Assembly (NCBI GenBank): GCA_037042185.1
Contig: JAXQJY010000024.1
Coordinates: 1-64,000, forward strand
Length of the DNA: 64,000 nt
Direction: 5' to 3'
Source of the DNA: Sordariomycetes sp. S80-01Y
Taxonomy: Eukaryota; Ascomycota; Sordariomycetes
Numbering within the stretch: the stretch's first letter is position 1; every line of letters begins with the position of its first letter. Positions 36,662 through 48,682 of the stretch are shown piece after piece. The notes under the pieces are model-generated. The model worked only from the letters and a program-made list of their open reading frames with translations, searched no databases and was not told the origin of the DNA. The position numbers and the translations under genes are program-made.

Positions 36662-38325
36662 TTAAAAGTTGAACTGGAATCCACCAAAATTGCCCCCACT
36701 GCCGAACGGAGAACCACCACCACCACCTGGACGTCGACCTCCTTGCTGACCGCCAAAGTGGAATTGAGTCTTGCCGCCACCAAAGTTCATAAACGGATGT
36801 CCACCCTGCTGGAAGGGGTTCGACCTCTGCGATTCCTGATCGTTGGGGTCGTCACCTCTGTCGAAGCGGGCTCGCAGCTCAGGATCGCTCAGTACTTCGT
36901 AAGCCTCGTTGATGGAGGCCATCTTCTTCTCAGCCTCTTCCTTGGAGACGCCATGTTTAGCAGCCTTGTCAGGGTGATACTGTTTCGAGGCTTTGCGGTA
37001 CGCCGACTTGATCTGCTTCTCATCGGCGTCTTGTGCCACACCGAGAACCTTGTAGTAGTCCTTTGTCTTGCTGCGTTTGAGGGCGACTTCGGCTTTCCGG
37101 AGGATGGGTTGGATCTTATCGCGCTTGTCCTGGTGTTTCTCGGCTGCGTCGTTGAGGGTTCGTATCGAGGCCTCGTAGTCTTCTGCCTTAAGTTGAGTCT
37201 TGCCCCGCTGAAGCAAACCCCAAAATGAGTTCTCATCAAGCTGCAATGATTCTTCGCAGTATTTAGACACATCCTTGTGGTTTCCCTGTATATCGTCAGT
37301 CAGAAAACTCGACGCCTCTGTGAACGAGGAGAAACCTAGCTCACCTCAACGTATGCATGACACGTCATCTCAACGGCCTGCTGATACAATTTTGACTTGA
37401 TGTTTGGGGGTATAGAGCCGTCTTCTTGAAGCTCCTCCAACTGTTCCCTGATCTGGGTAAGCAGGCCCGGCTCATCAGATGCGCCCACCAGACTCCTCCC
37501 GGCAGTCGTGGTCTGGCCCTTCTGTAATTGTGTTTCCACCTTCTTGAACGCCTTGGAGATGGCCTTTTCCTTCCTGTGAATCTTCTTACAGACCTTGGAC
37601 TCCGGATCTGAATGCAGACACTTTCGAATCTGCTCCATGCCACCATCCATGTCACCCAGGCCGTAAAAAGCAACACCGGAAACTGTGACATGTGGTTGCG
37701 TATCGCCAGGCCGTAGATTCAGGATGTGACGTAGATCGACAATGCCCTCTTCAAGCTCGCCGCGCTCGAAGCGACACTTGGCCCTCAGCTCTCGTAAGTG
37801 GGCGGACCTGCTGGCGATCAAGATGGCGTCGCCGGCATACTGCGCGCATTCGTCCCATTTCTGGCTATCGAGCGCCTGCTGAGCCAACTCGGCCGCACCC
37901 TTGGCCTCCTCGAGCTCGACGATCTCTGGCGCGTCGGCCGCCAGCTTTGCGGCCTCGTACTCGGCCTTTGCGCCTTCCCAGTCGGCGGTCTTTGCCTTGA
38001 TCCTCGCTAGTTGCGTGTGTGCACCCTCAAACCCAGGCGAGATCTGGAGAACCTTGTTGAAGTCGTCAGTGGCTTGGCTGGTCTTGCCGAGAGACAGGTA
38101 GGTTGCGCCACGCTTGAAGAGAGACAGATAGTTTGACGGATCCTTTGAAATGGCGGCATCGTAGTAGACGAGGGCATCGTGGGTTTCGCCCTTGATAAGA
38201 TGGGCTTGCGCGGTTGAGAGGAGCGAGGAGACGGGCAGGTCGGAGGGGATCTCGGAGGGGGAGATGGCGGCGCTGGTGGCGATCAAGCCAGCGACCACGC
38301 CGAGTTTGCAGAGGCGGTAGGCCAT
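36662..38325 (-). CDS. ER TPR and J-domain co-chaperone (P58IPK/DNAJC3-like)
   Basis: Likely lumenal ER Hsp40 that presents unfolded clients to BiP. Exons are 38325-37345 and 37285-36662, giving 534 residues. I use the ATG at 38325: [20 protein letters not shown] is a good signal peptide, whereas the frame further upstream has only a GTG. Tandem TPR helices fill residues about 38-400 (for example [40 protein letters not shown]). A J-domain follows at about 403-470 with HPD at 431-433 ([13 protein letters not shown]). A Gly/Phe/Gln-rich tail with [20 protein letters not shown] ends the protein. There is no HDEL-type retention signal, as in DNAJC3. The domain order signal-TPR-J is diagnostic. 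Confidence 0.93.
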
Positions 38326-38898
38326 CCTTGGTGTTGCTCGAAAGTTGTCGCCCTGCACACGAGTATCAGACGAGCCTCGGGCGAGCGTGGTGGCTGGCGA
38401 TGATTGACTGTCGAAGTTGTTGTCTCGAGTCGAGCCGTAGAAGCGAACAAAGAAATGACGGGCAGACGCAAAGCTGTGCGAAGAATGGCAATCCCACCGC
38501 CATAAAATCTGGGTAAGCCTTAAGTTCTTTGACTCTGGGCCAGCGTGTGATGAACTTGGACCGAAACGAATAAAACTAAAAGGCGCAGCTGTTGGGATCG
38601 TGCTCTGCGATCGTCCACGCTGTCCTTAACTTTGAAGCGTCGAACAGCCTGGCACATACTACGTACTTTGGCACCGAATCGGGTTTAGCGGCGTTCCTGC
38701 ATTAAGCTCGGGGGGAGACGGCCCAGACTCCACTAATCACGAGCTTCATCTGGCGCTACACCGTACATACGACCGGTGTGTAGGTGATGAGTTACACCGC
38801 AGTTCACCTAATATCTCTGCGCTTCAGCCGGACTTCGCTTGCACCTCCCGGAACGCCTCTTGCTCTTGACCAAGCGACGTCGGCAGTTCTAGGTCAGG
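38326..38898. promoter_or_regulatory. Divergent promoter region of P58IPK-like and HAUS1-like genes
   Basis: The 573 bases between the two start codons contain no recognised gene. No unfolded-protein-response element could be assigned with confidence. Confidence 0.45.
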
Positions 38899-39816
38899 AT
38901 GGCACATCACTACCACCGCCGTCTTGAGTCCGACTCTGCTGCTATCTTCTCCCCGTCAGTCGCCCGCATTGCCGCCTCCAATGCCCGCGACTGGTCCTAC
39001 GTCGACAATTGGCTCGCTTCCAAGATCAAAAATGGCTCTATCCCGCCCTTTGAGCGCAATGCGGATACTCTCAAAGCTCTGCTTGCCTTGGCCTCTCACA
39101 ATGAAGCAGCTGATGAGGAGCGCCAGCTCGTCTCCAAGGCCGAGAGTGCAGGGCTGGCTCAGCTTGACTCGCTCAAAGGAAAAGGCACACCGCTGAGGGA
39201 AATGTTGTTGGATACCGTGGAGGACGAGCTGCCACAAGAGGGCCAGGTAGCCTTGGATTCTCTCGCGAGTATGGCCGTCCAGGCTGGCATCGCGTTCCCT
39301 GAACCGGAAGATCTGGGCTGCAAGATGGTCGATATGCAGAAGAGCATCTACGAAGCCGAAACGATGAAGTCCCGTGTTGAAGTTCTCCAGAGATTTATTC
39401 AGAAAGACGCTGCCCGGATGCAGATCATGCTGCGGAGGCTGGAGGGCGACGACTACAGGCCAGCCCCTGAGCTAGCGAAGCAAAACCTCGAGATACAGCG
39501 TAAAGTCAAGACGATGGCCGCGCAACTACAGGAGCTTCAAGACCGGCTCGCGTCATTGGTGACTTCTGCAGGACTGCCGCGGCCAGGTATACAAGACGTT
39601 GCGCGTGACGAGGAAGAGTATATGGCTGTGCTACAGCAAAAGAAGCAACTTGACCTCCAGATGGCGGCTTTTGAGGGCCTTCCTAGCGACCCGGATCTAG
39701 CTCGTGCAGAGCTAAACGCTTTGCGAAGTCAACTGCACGGCGCAACTTCACAACGAGACGAGGTGTTCGAGGGGCTGGTTGAGCGCGAAAGCCCAGTCAA
39801 ACGACGATACAAGTGA
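38899..39816 (+). CDS. Coiled-coil protein, probable augmin subunit HAUS1-like
   Basis: Intronless frame of 305 residues, mostly coiled coil. The N-terminal globular part reads WLASKIKNGSIPPFERNADT then LKALLALASHNEAADEERQL. This matches the HAUS1 pattern of a short conserved domain ending in the Pro-x-x-Glu-x-Asn motif and an EARD-like stretch. The C-terminal EEEYMAVLQQKKQLDLQMAA then LPSDPDLARAELNALRSQL also resembles HAUS1. Augmin recruits gamma-tubulin to spindle microtubules and exists in Aspergillus but not in budding yeast. Identification is by pattern recognition of a fast-evolving family, so moderate certainty. Only 156 bases separate its stop from the VAC14 stop. Confidence 0.7.
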   Translation: MAHHYHRRLESDSAAIFSPSVARIAASNARDWSYVDNWLASKIKNGSIPPFERNADTLKALLALASHNEAADEERQLVSKAESAGLAQLDSLKGKGTPLREMLLDTVEDELPQEGQVALDSLASMAVQAGIAFPEPEDLGCKMVDMQKSIYEAETMKSRVEVLQRFIQKDAARMQIMLRRLEGDDYRPAPELAKQNLEIQRKVKTMAAQLQELQDRLASLVTSAGLPRPGIQDVARDEEEYMAVLQQKKQLDLQMAAFEGLPSDPDLARAELNALRSQLHGATSQRDEVFEGLVERESPVKRRYK

Positions 39817-39972
39817 CGCCGCGCCTGCCCAGTCATCACAGCTGTGCTTGTATATATTCCCAATATGGCTATTTCAGCACGCCGGACCCCATACTGCTAC
39901 TACTAAAGGTTGTTATCACATACTTCCGAAGGAAACCTCTCAATGTGGAGGATCTGGCCTAAATATCACGCG

Positions 39973-42900
39973 TTAGGTACGCCTGTTCTTCCCGGATACA
40001 GCTCCACCTAGCCGCCCAAACTGTCTACCTAAACCGCCCTTCTTAGCGGGAACAGCAGGAGGCGGTGCGGGTGCAGGCTCTTTGGGCACCATTGGAGGTG
40101 GTGGCTCGACTCGCGCATCTCTGCCCCTCACGTCAAGCGCGCCGTCTCCAATTCGAAGCTCGCTGACTCCTAGGAGCGGCATGTCGCTGTTTTCGGAGTT
40201 CTGGGACCGTTGTGCTCTCCGGGCCCTCTCCTGGACGTTGCGAAACTTATCGAGAAGCTCTACCCAGCGGATGCCGCCGTCTTCGCGACCCTTCAGTCGA
40301 TTCGGCCGATCGTAGTTGGAGCTGCTGGGTGTAGTTGCAGAACTAGAGCGCCGGTCAGCACACAGCAGCTACTTAGCATCCTTCAAAACTTGGACCGGGA
40401 ATGCCGCAAGCACCGAGAATAAGTGAGGGTAGACATACCTTTTTGGTGCCACATGCAAATAGCCTATAGAGCTCACACTGTTGAGGCGATTCTTGAGGGC
40501 AGCAAAGGCAGAAGATTGCGGCAAGAGCATCAGGATCCCATACATGCACTTGTACAAGTAAGGGAATTTCTCCGGCTCCAGTAGCTGCAGTCGCAGATCT
40601 TCGGTGACGGTCAGCCTCCGACAGTAAAGAGAAGTCAGCGCCACTCACACGTAAATACTGGAGATTCAATTAATTGTACGAGCTTGTCAACTTGTATCAG
40701 GAGGTTAACCGTCATTTCAAGTTCGCCGCTGTTCACTTGTCAGTACAACCGAACCCACACGAATAGGCTGTCAGGGACATACAATATTTGCAACAAGTGA
40801 TACGCCTGCTCGTAAGCCTGCGCAAGCAGACATAATGAGAAAGTAGCGACGGCATTGTGACACCAAGCCTTGAAGAGGTTCACGAAAAGAGTCTGTCCAT
40901 CCTATCAGGCGTTAGCTATTTCGGTCAATGAACCTCAGCGATGCTGGATTTACCTTCGAGTCCAAGTTGCGCAGCCGCTTGCGCATGTCTGACAGCTGCG
41001 GAGCTGTGATGAGGTTGTTGTTGAGGTTCTGTACCATGATGCTGGCAAACTCCAGATCATCCTCTGTCTCCAAACATTGGCCCATTGTTCGATAGATCTT
41101 TTCTGGACTCAAGTTGAGCGATAGTTGACGAATGATAAGATTGCCCCTTTGTTCCAGCAGTTTTCGATCAGTGCTAAAGAGTTGAAGTAGATCGACCATA
41201 AACTTGCCAAAGTAATGGTCATCAGTCGTCCGGGATATTTGTGACATCAATTGCAGGTCTTTGGTAACAACCTGGTCGCATGGGTCCGAGAGCGTCTTAA
41301 GAAGCACCGTGAAAAGCCCGTCCCCCTGAGCCATGACCTTTCGAGGGGCTTTCCTCTGAAGCATGATGAGCCATGTCATCGCCGCTATTCGTGTGGTCTC
41401 GTGATCGTTCAGGAAGAGAAGGGTTAGGGAGCTAACCGCAGCCCCGTAATCCAGATCGGTTTGCTGCTGATCGATGTTGATTCCCGTAGGCGTTGACATG
41501 GAACGGTTCTGTTGGTTGGCAGGGGTCGGGCTAGGCGCCTCGAGATCTCTCGAGCTTGCGAGCGAGGCGCGGTTGCTATTCGCACCTTCAGCTCGCTCTC
41601 CAGGTAAAGGTAGCCGAGAAGTGGACTGTGCAGAGTCCACTTGTCCCTGACCTGGGATCTGACCTTTCGTCCCAGGGTCATCTGAGAGGGAGGCAACGTA
41701 GTCCATCAGACAGCTGTTGACCCTAGTGGCGGCTTGATAGATGATCTCATTCGTACTCGCCATGGCGGGGAGCATATGGGCCAAGATCTTGGGGGTAAAC
41801 GGCAGGACCTCCTCCGGGCATATATCAAGAAATTCCACAATCCAGCGCAGAGACTCCAGGAGGCAGTCTTCCTCTGCTTCATGTTAGCACATCTCAGAAC
41901 GAGGCGGGACAACGTACCTAGAGGCGAATCTAGTGAGGACGTCAAGATCTCGAGAACTTCTTTGTAGTTGATCTCCACATCCTGTCCTGGGATCCAGTCC
42001 TCGTCTAGATCATCGTGTTCCTCATCCGCGCTATCGGAGCCGAGTTCATCGCCCTCCTCGAGCGCTGCATTCTCGCTGCCGCTGTCTATAGAATCCTGGT
42101 GTTTGCGCTTACCGCCATCCCTGAGCTTCTTGGCATCCAAAATGCCCTTCTTCACACGCGAGATGCGCTTGATCTCATTGAGGAACTTGTCCAGGCATGT
42201 TTGCGTTGAAGCTCGGACATCCGGATTGGTATCTCCCAGAAACCTCAGCAGCCCACCTAAGAAATCGGGCAGATAGGTCACCAGCTCCAGGTCTGGTATT
42301 GAGTCGAGCAATGTGAGCCAACCCACGAGGAAGTTCCGCGTGAAGGGGTTGATGACCCAGATCCTCTCTCTCAGCAGCGGTATGAACCGTGGAAGTGAGA
42401 AAGCTGTAGGAGGATTCAGATCCTCCGACCCGGTCTTGTCCTCACCATACTCTTCAGGTTCCTCGAGAATGGAGATGTACGAGGCGGCAGACTCGGAAAC
42501 AATGTCCTTGATCAACCGATCGAGAAGCTCGGCACCATTCTTGACTGACAGCTCAGAATCTGCCCCAAGCTATATTTCCCCCCGTCAGCATCGCTTTCTC
42601 GATACCCTTGGGGAGGATTGCTCACCTTGCAAAGCTGATCGAATATGCTGTTAAAGTATATCAATATCTCACCCTTTGCAACCTTGGCAATGTTGTACAT
42701 CGCTTCGCAAGCATAGTACCTCACGCGAGCATCCTGATCAGTGAAGCAGGCCAACACCGGAGGCACGATCTTGGCCAGGTACCGCGGCAGTTCCTCGTCG
42801 AACGTCAGCATGGAACTAGCCATAAAAGATCGACGAAAACCTACAGAGCCGAGAGCTATCGCAGCAGCAGCCAGGCCAATCAGGCCGCCATTTCGAGCGT

Positions 42901-43129
42901 GAGGCTGATGGACGGCATAGGCGTAGTCGTTACAGAGTTGGTCGAGGATCTCAGCGACCTTGTCCTGGTTCCCGTCACTCGTCAACTGACGGATGTTCTT
43001 CTCAAGCCTGCTCAAGGATTAGTGTCGTGAGCTCCGGATAGACGGTGACAAGTCAACGTACTCCAAAGCACCGATCTTGCGCTTGTCGTAAAGCTTGTCG
43101 TTCAGCGCCCGCTGGATATGGTGATCCAT
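39973..43129 (-). CDS. VAC14: PIKfyve complex scaffold Vac14
   Basis: HEAT-repeat scaffold that assembles the PI3P 5-kinase Fab1 with the phosphatase Fig4 on the vacuole/endosome, controlling PI(3,5)P2. Eight exons: 43129-43062, 43007-42626, 42569-41918, 41873-40954, 40901-40783, 40728-40649, 40598-40439 and 40342-39973, giving 916 residues. The start [20 protein letters not shown] and following [10 protein letters not shown] are typical. HEAT helices continue through [33 protein letters not shown] and [20 protein letters not shown]. The C-terminal Fig4-binding part has [67 protein letters not shown] and [20 protein letters not shown]. Two low-complexity inserts occur, an acidic one at about 290 and a Ser-rich one at about 430. 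Confidence 0.95.
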
Positions 43130-43721
43130 GACGGTCAGCGAGCATAGTGCTGAGCCTCAGCAAGGCTAAATTCAAAGCTCGCAGCTTGTCGCGGAAGCCC
43201 CAGTATCTTCCCGTTCCGAAGTCAGAGGAGTTGAAGCTACTATACGATCAGGCACTGAGGTGGGAGATAGTGCGTCGGGACGCGGCTGTGTCAATGGTGA
43301 GTGGTGATGAGCAGCGAGCCCAAACTGCATGCGGTCAGTGGAAGTGCTGGTCCTGTGACGGCAGCGCGGGCCCGTTTCAGGGCCTTCCAGGTTCCATGGC
43401 AGTGCCACTGGTAGTCGCCGGCGCCTCAGTGCCGTAATCTGCCCCGCATCATTGGCCGCGACCACTGGCACCACGCGTCCGCCCACTGGACTGCCGTCAA
43501 TCGACCTCGGATGGCAACCACCGTCGCAAAGAAACTAATCGCATTGGCTGGGCCTGAGGACAGGATCACGAGCTACAGTGTTTCATCGCGGGTCTGATCC
43601 CGTCATATGGCAAACGTAAGGACAGCAGAAGCCTATCCATGTGTACATGTCTACTCATTATCCATTCGCTATCTACTTGCATGCTTCTTTCGTCTGAACA
43701 TCAATAAAGGGACTTTGGCAT
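43130..43721. promoter_or_regulatory. Upstream region of VAC14
   Basis: About 590 bases between the VAC14 start and the end of the desaturase gene, both on the minus strand. No gene recognised. Confidence 0.4.
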
Positions 43722-45444
43722 CTAGTGCGCATGTCCGAGAATATCACCACTCTGCACAATCGATTGTTGACACTTCCTTAGAATGGCAGCTTGCCTTGAG
43801 ACTTCGGCCAGTCTCCCGATGACCTGCTTATTGCCATCTGCAAACCCATACAAGGCATATGGGATTCCAACATCATTGCAGAACTCCTGGACCATGCCTT
43901 GCGCCCTACGCAAGTTGTGACGAGGCACGCGCGGGAACAAGTGATGAATGGCTTGGAATTGCAATCCGCCGTGAATAAAGTCGAGCCATGGTGGGCAGTC
44001 CACATCCATAGTCGTTCGCAACATCTTCTGTGGGAACGACTCTTGAGGTCCCAGGTCGGCCGTGCTCATGGCAAAGTGGGACAGTGTGATCTGGACGTGC
44101 AGTGGAGAAGCGGCGACGTGGCTGATCATCAAGAAGCTAAAGCGTGTTGAGTTGTCGGGAAGGGCCTTGTACATGATGCCGTAGCCGAACCAGGTCCAGA
44201 AGAAGACCTGTCCGGCCAACTCAAGCCATCGGTGCCAGGCAGCGATGCCTTTCCTAGGTCCTCTACCCATGATGAGGTAGTCCCACGACAGCCTGTAGAG
44301 GTTGAAGCGCGCTAGTCCAAGGATGGGGTAGTACAGCCAAGCTTGAGCCCTCATCATGACCTTGGCAAAGGCATCGTAGTGCATCAAGTGGTCATAGTAC
44401 GTCGACCTCAGGCTCGTTAAGAACCTGTGGGAGATTGCAAAAAAGGGCAGATGCTCAATATCGGGGTCGTGCTCGGGCGAGTTTGTCACGATATGGTGTA
44501 CATTGTGGCTCCTCTTCCACCACCCCATCGACAACCCCCCAATGAAGTCTGCAATGATGATGCCAATGACCGTGTCGACGTGGAATCTGTGCGTGATTCC
44601 CATATGTCCGGCATCATGGGCCGTGAAGACAAGCTGGTGCCACATAAAGCCCAAAGCTAGAGCACCGGTCTTGTACCACTCGTATCGGAGGCAAACCAAG
44701 GTGAGCGCGAACAAGCCAATGTAGCGCAGGCACTCAACGCCGTAGGCCCAGTAGTTACACTGGTATAGGCCGGCGTCTTTGATTCTCTGGTGCAGCTCCC
44801 TGTACTTGGAGACGATGCTTGCCTGGACTGCGTCATCCAAAGGGGGGTATTTGTCGAGGTCGAGGGTGATCTGCTCGCCCGTTAAGTTGTCGAGGAAAGT
44901 CATGCCATCGTCGGTGATTGTAGTATCAGTGCCGTCTCGGATCTTGTGCTTGCGTTGCCGCAGCCCTTCCGTGTCAATATCGAACACCGGTGATGGGGCT
45001 CGCGAGTCAGATGAGCTGGCCGTGTCGACTTCGTTCGCGCTGTCAGATGCGTTGGCCTCGTCTTCGATCTGCTCTCGTGTACGGAAGACGCCGCCTTGGA
45101 TGGGTGGTGTGAAGTTCTTCCAAAGTCCCTCGATTCGGCCGATGCGATAGCGAGTCATGCGATCTATGGCGCCCTTTGAATGCAGCCTACGAACCTAACA
45201 GTTAGCCTCGGCGTTGTGAGAGGTTGGAGAGTGTACAAGCCTACACAGTTGCCTCGTCTGTCGCATCTCGGCCCACCATGTGCAGAATGGCCTTGTCGCC
45301 CCCAGGATGATATTGTAACCACGGGTCAACTTTGAGAACATGCTGATCGAGAATGATGAGTTTTCTCCCCTCCGCAATCATGGACTCGATGTCTCCACGA
45401 GCCATGAGCGGCAGGGGCTTTGCTTTGCCCGCCATAGTGTTCAT
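43722..45444 (-). CDS. Delta-8 sphingolipid desaturase (cytochrome b5 fusion)
   Basis: ER membrane enzyme that introduces the delta-8 double bond into the long-chain base of fungal glucosylceramides. About 556 residues, with exons 45444-45247 and 45194-43722 (one intron, boundary ambiguous by two to three residues). Residues 15-75 are a cytochrome b5 domain with the haem motif HPGG at 46-49. A Ser/Asp-rich spacer leads into the desaturase. Three histidine boxes are present: HDAGH at about 259-263, HNVHH at 296-300 and QAIHH at 480-484. The Gln in the third box is diagnostic of front-end b5-fusion desaturases. Hydrophobic spans flank the boxes. The first of two nearby ATGs (45444, 45435) is used. 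This lipid pathway is absent from S. cerevisiae. Confidence 0.9.
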
Positions 45445-46390
45445 TATCGAGGCGCGGTTCGGTAGGAAGACGACTGAGGACCCCGCAGGCTCAAAGTCTG
45501 GTAGATGTCGTGGACGAAAGCAGATCTACAGATGCAATGAAGATTGAAGGGGATTAAGTAGGGATCGTTCAAGGTCGGGGACATGGATCGACGAGGTGCA
45601 GCAAAAGGCGCTGCAAGGGTGGGTTTGATGGCTGGTTGAAAGGTGGAGAGCTCAATCAGGTACAGGTGCTCAGCCACGGGGTATCGCTCTACAATCAGGA
45701 TAGAGCTACCTCGAGGACGGATACAAGGTGCCGTTGCGAGCACAAATTTCCCGCACCACAGAGAATCCGGACTGTTCATGTTGTACGTTCCCTAAATCTT
45801 ATTCTATCACCCACCAAGCACCGGAAAATCGCCAGTAAACGAGAGGGCCCATCTACCTTGCTCTACTTCGTAGAGGCAATCCTGGCGGTGTGTGACCTGC
45901 CCCGCCACCCAGACCTGCAGTTGCTGATTCGCATGTTACCTCATGTTGGTGTGGGACGAACCGAACCCATCCAATCTTGCCGAGCTTCGATCCGCAGTGG
46001 CGTGATGCGGTTGTTGGGACTCAGGGAGCAATACAGCGTTCTACTCGCCATGGGCAATGTGTAAAAAGCATGGTGATCTCAAGCCTGCACACTCAATATT
46101 GAGCAACGATACATCTCTCAAATGGATTTCTAGCCAAATTCTCATTCCATCATGCTAGGACAATTATAGTTGTTGTACAGCCTTTCTCTCCTTCTTGCCT
46201 TCTCCCACGGATGCCAAGTGATCGCTTGACGGATCCTCCATGCCCAGCGGATCCTGCTCCTTGCACCGACTATTGCTCAGCAGCGCTAGGTCTGACCTTC
46301 GCGTCTATCAACAGTATGTAATAGTAAGAGTGGTCGCCGATCCGGTTCCCACAAAACAAAGCAAAGTCCAAATATCATATCGCAACAGTT
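45445..46390. promoter_or_regulatory. Upstream region of the desaturase gene
   Basis: About 950 bases between the desaturase start and the LPD1 stop, both minus strand. No gene recognised; the desaturase promoter and the LPD1 3' UTR must be here. Confidence 0.4.
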
Positions 46391-48130
46391 TTAGAAGTGG
46401 ATGGCCTTGGAGTGAGTGGCCATGGCAGCCTCCTTGAAGGCCTCGGCAAGGGTAGGGTGGGCGTGGCACGTCCGTGCGATGTCTTCGCTAGAAGCACCGT
46501 ACTCGAGGGCAAGGGTACCCTCCGCAATCATCTCACCAGCGTTGGGGCCGATGATGTGGACGCCCAGCAGACGATCGGTCTCCGGGTCGGCGAGCATCTT
46601 GACCATACCCTCGGTGTCGAGGTTGGTCTTGGCTCGCGAGTTGGCGCTGAAGGGGAAGGTACCCACGTTGTAGGGGATCTTCTGAGCCTTCAGATCCTGC
46701 TCGCTCTGACCGACCCAGGCAACTTCGGGGTAGGTGTACATGACCGAGGGAATGCAACCGTAGTTGACGTGTCCGTAGCCCTTCTTGATGTACTCGATGG
46801 CAGCAACGGCCTCTTCCTCAGCCTTGTGGGCAAGCATAGGACCGAAAGTGGCGTCACCAACACAGCGGATGTGGGGTACCTTGGTGCGATACTCGGAGTC
46901 GATGATGACACGACCACGCTCGTCAAGCTCGATACCGGCGTTCTCGAGACCGAGACCAGCGGTGTAAGGGCGGCGGCCGATGGCGACGAGGACGGTTTCG
47001 GCCTCGAGCTGTAGCAGAGTCAGCGCGCAGATCTTCCGAGTTAGATGTGCTTGGGACTTACAGTCTCCTCCTTGCCACCCTTGGTAGCATCGACCTGCAG
47101 CTTGACCTTCTCGCCAGAGACGTCACCACCGAGAACCTTGGTGTTCAGCTTGAACTCCATGCCCTGCTTCTTCAGGACCTTCTGGGCCTGCTTGGCGATC
47201 TCGGTATCCATACCAGGGCCACCGATCTGGCCAAGGAACTCTACAACAGTGACCTTGGCACCCAGACGGGACCAGACGGAGGCCATCTCGAGACCAATAA
47301 TACCACCGCCGATGACAAGCATGGACTCAGGGACCTTCTCCAGCGCAATAGCGCCAGTGCTGGTAATGACACGCTTTTCGTCGACCTCGAGGCCAGGGAA
47401 GGGAGTAGCGTCGGAGCCGGTAGCAATGAGGAAGTTCTTTGCGCGGATGGTCTGCTCGCCGCCATCGTTGAGCGCAACCTTGACGGTGTTCTCGTCGACG
47501 AAGGAACCGGTACCCTTGACGTATTCGGCACCGTTCTTCTTGAGCAGAAATTCGACACCCTTGGTCAGACCAGCGACCGAGGTATCCTTGGCCTTCATGA
47601 AATTCTTGAGGTTGAGCTTGACATCGCCGACTTCGATACCGCGGTTCTTAGTGTCATGCATGATCGTGTGGTAGAGATGCGAGTTGTTGAGGAGCGACTT
47701 GGAAGGAATGCAGCCAACGTTCAAGCAGGTACCGCCGAGGGTACCACGCTTCTCGATACAGGTGACGTTGAGGCCCTCTTGGCCAGCCTTGATAGCAGCG
47801 ACATAGCCAGCGACACCGCCTCCAATAATGACCAGGTCCTTCTCATCTGTAATCGTGTTAGATTCGGGATCTCGCGCGGTCGAGGTCGGAAGGGTCGGTA
47901 TGCGAACCTTGGACGGTGGCCATGCCACGGCTCCATCGCGACAACGAGTTGGCAGAAGCGACTGTGGGGAGACTGGGGCCAGAGGTGTTAGCATGAGTCC
48001 TTGGGTTGTCGTCTGGCGACAGGGCGCGTTCGGAGGCTTTCTGTTGGGAGGTGGAGTCTACTCACGTTGACCGTGCAACAACAGGGCGAATGCCCGCGGT
48101 GTTACGGGGGATGAGGCGACTGGCGAGCAT
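46391..48130 (-). CDS. LPD1: Dihydrolipoamide dehydrogenase (E3)
   Basis: Mitochondrial FAD enzyme that reoxidises dihydrolipoamide for the pyruvate and 2-oxoglutarate dehydrogenases, branched-chain dehydrogenase and glycine cleavage system. Exons are 48130-48066, 47972-47908, 47846-47062 and 47008-46391, giving 510 residues. The presequence [20 protein letters not shown] continues through a 65-nt exon to SRGMATVQ and then [20 protein letters not shown] (FAD-binding). The redox disulfide is in [13 protein letters not shown] (Cys84, Cys89). The NAD-binding [13 protein letters not shown] follows. The C-terminal interface has the catalytic pair in [10 protein letters not shown] (His489, Glu494). 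This is one of three lipoyl-linked proteins in the cell that serve KGD2, encoded about 38 kb away in this window. Confidence 0.97.
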
Positions 48131-48682
48131 CGTGATAGAGAAACTCGGCGAGTAGTGACGCCAAAGGACAAGTGGTTGGGGGAGGAGTAGAAGGGCGGGT
48201 AGGAATAGGGACGTCGTCGAGATTGAGTCGAAACCTCAAAGTTGATGATGATCGGATGTTGGAGAGCTTCCCCCAAGTGGCCAATTGCAGCCGGGCAGCC
48301 AGCTCCCGGGACTCCCTGCCAATTTTTTTTCGGAGCCTCTCATTCGCTGGATTCGCCACGTCCAGCGCCCGAACTGTCCTTCACCCGTTTAATCCCGCTG
48401 CCAGGCGACTTTTGCCGCTGTGATGGTGCTCCCCTTGATCTCAAAGCCCACGATAACCGACTTGCTTAGTGATTGAATCGTCATGGGGTGGCTCTCTCTC
48501 CATTCTTACAGGCAACCTTTACATTCAAAGCATAGGTTCAACATGAGTGCGACCGTTAGTTACTGGTGTGACTATCATTCTGCTGATTACCGAGCTCGCC
48601 CCAAGCGTGAAATAGAAAAGCGACAAGCTGTTACTACATTCAGATTGCCCCTGGCTTTCTGACACATCAGTCGAAAACAACT
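48131..48682. promoter_or_regulatory. Upstream region of LPD1
   Basis: About 550 bases between two minus-strand genes (LPD1 start and SGD1 stop); nothing else recognised. Confidence 0.4.

Noticed and set aside
38326-38358. An 11-residue N-terminal extension of the P58IPK-like protein
   Set aside because: It would start at GTG, and the ATG at 38325 gives a clean signal peptide.
38763-38776. An ACATACGACC string like the start of fungal 5S rRNA
   Set aside because: The following bases do not continue with the 5S sequence or its internal control region.
47047-47991. A 314-codon plus-strand open frame, and others nearby (46397-47014, 47045-47674), opposite LPD1
   Set aside because: They mirror the codon pattern of the highly expressed LPD1 exons on the other strand, run through its introns, and match no family.
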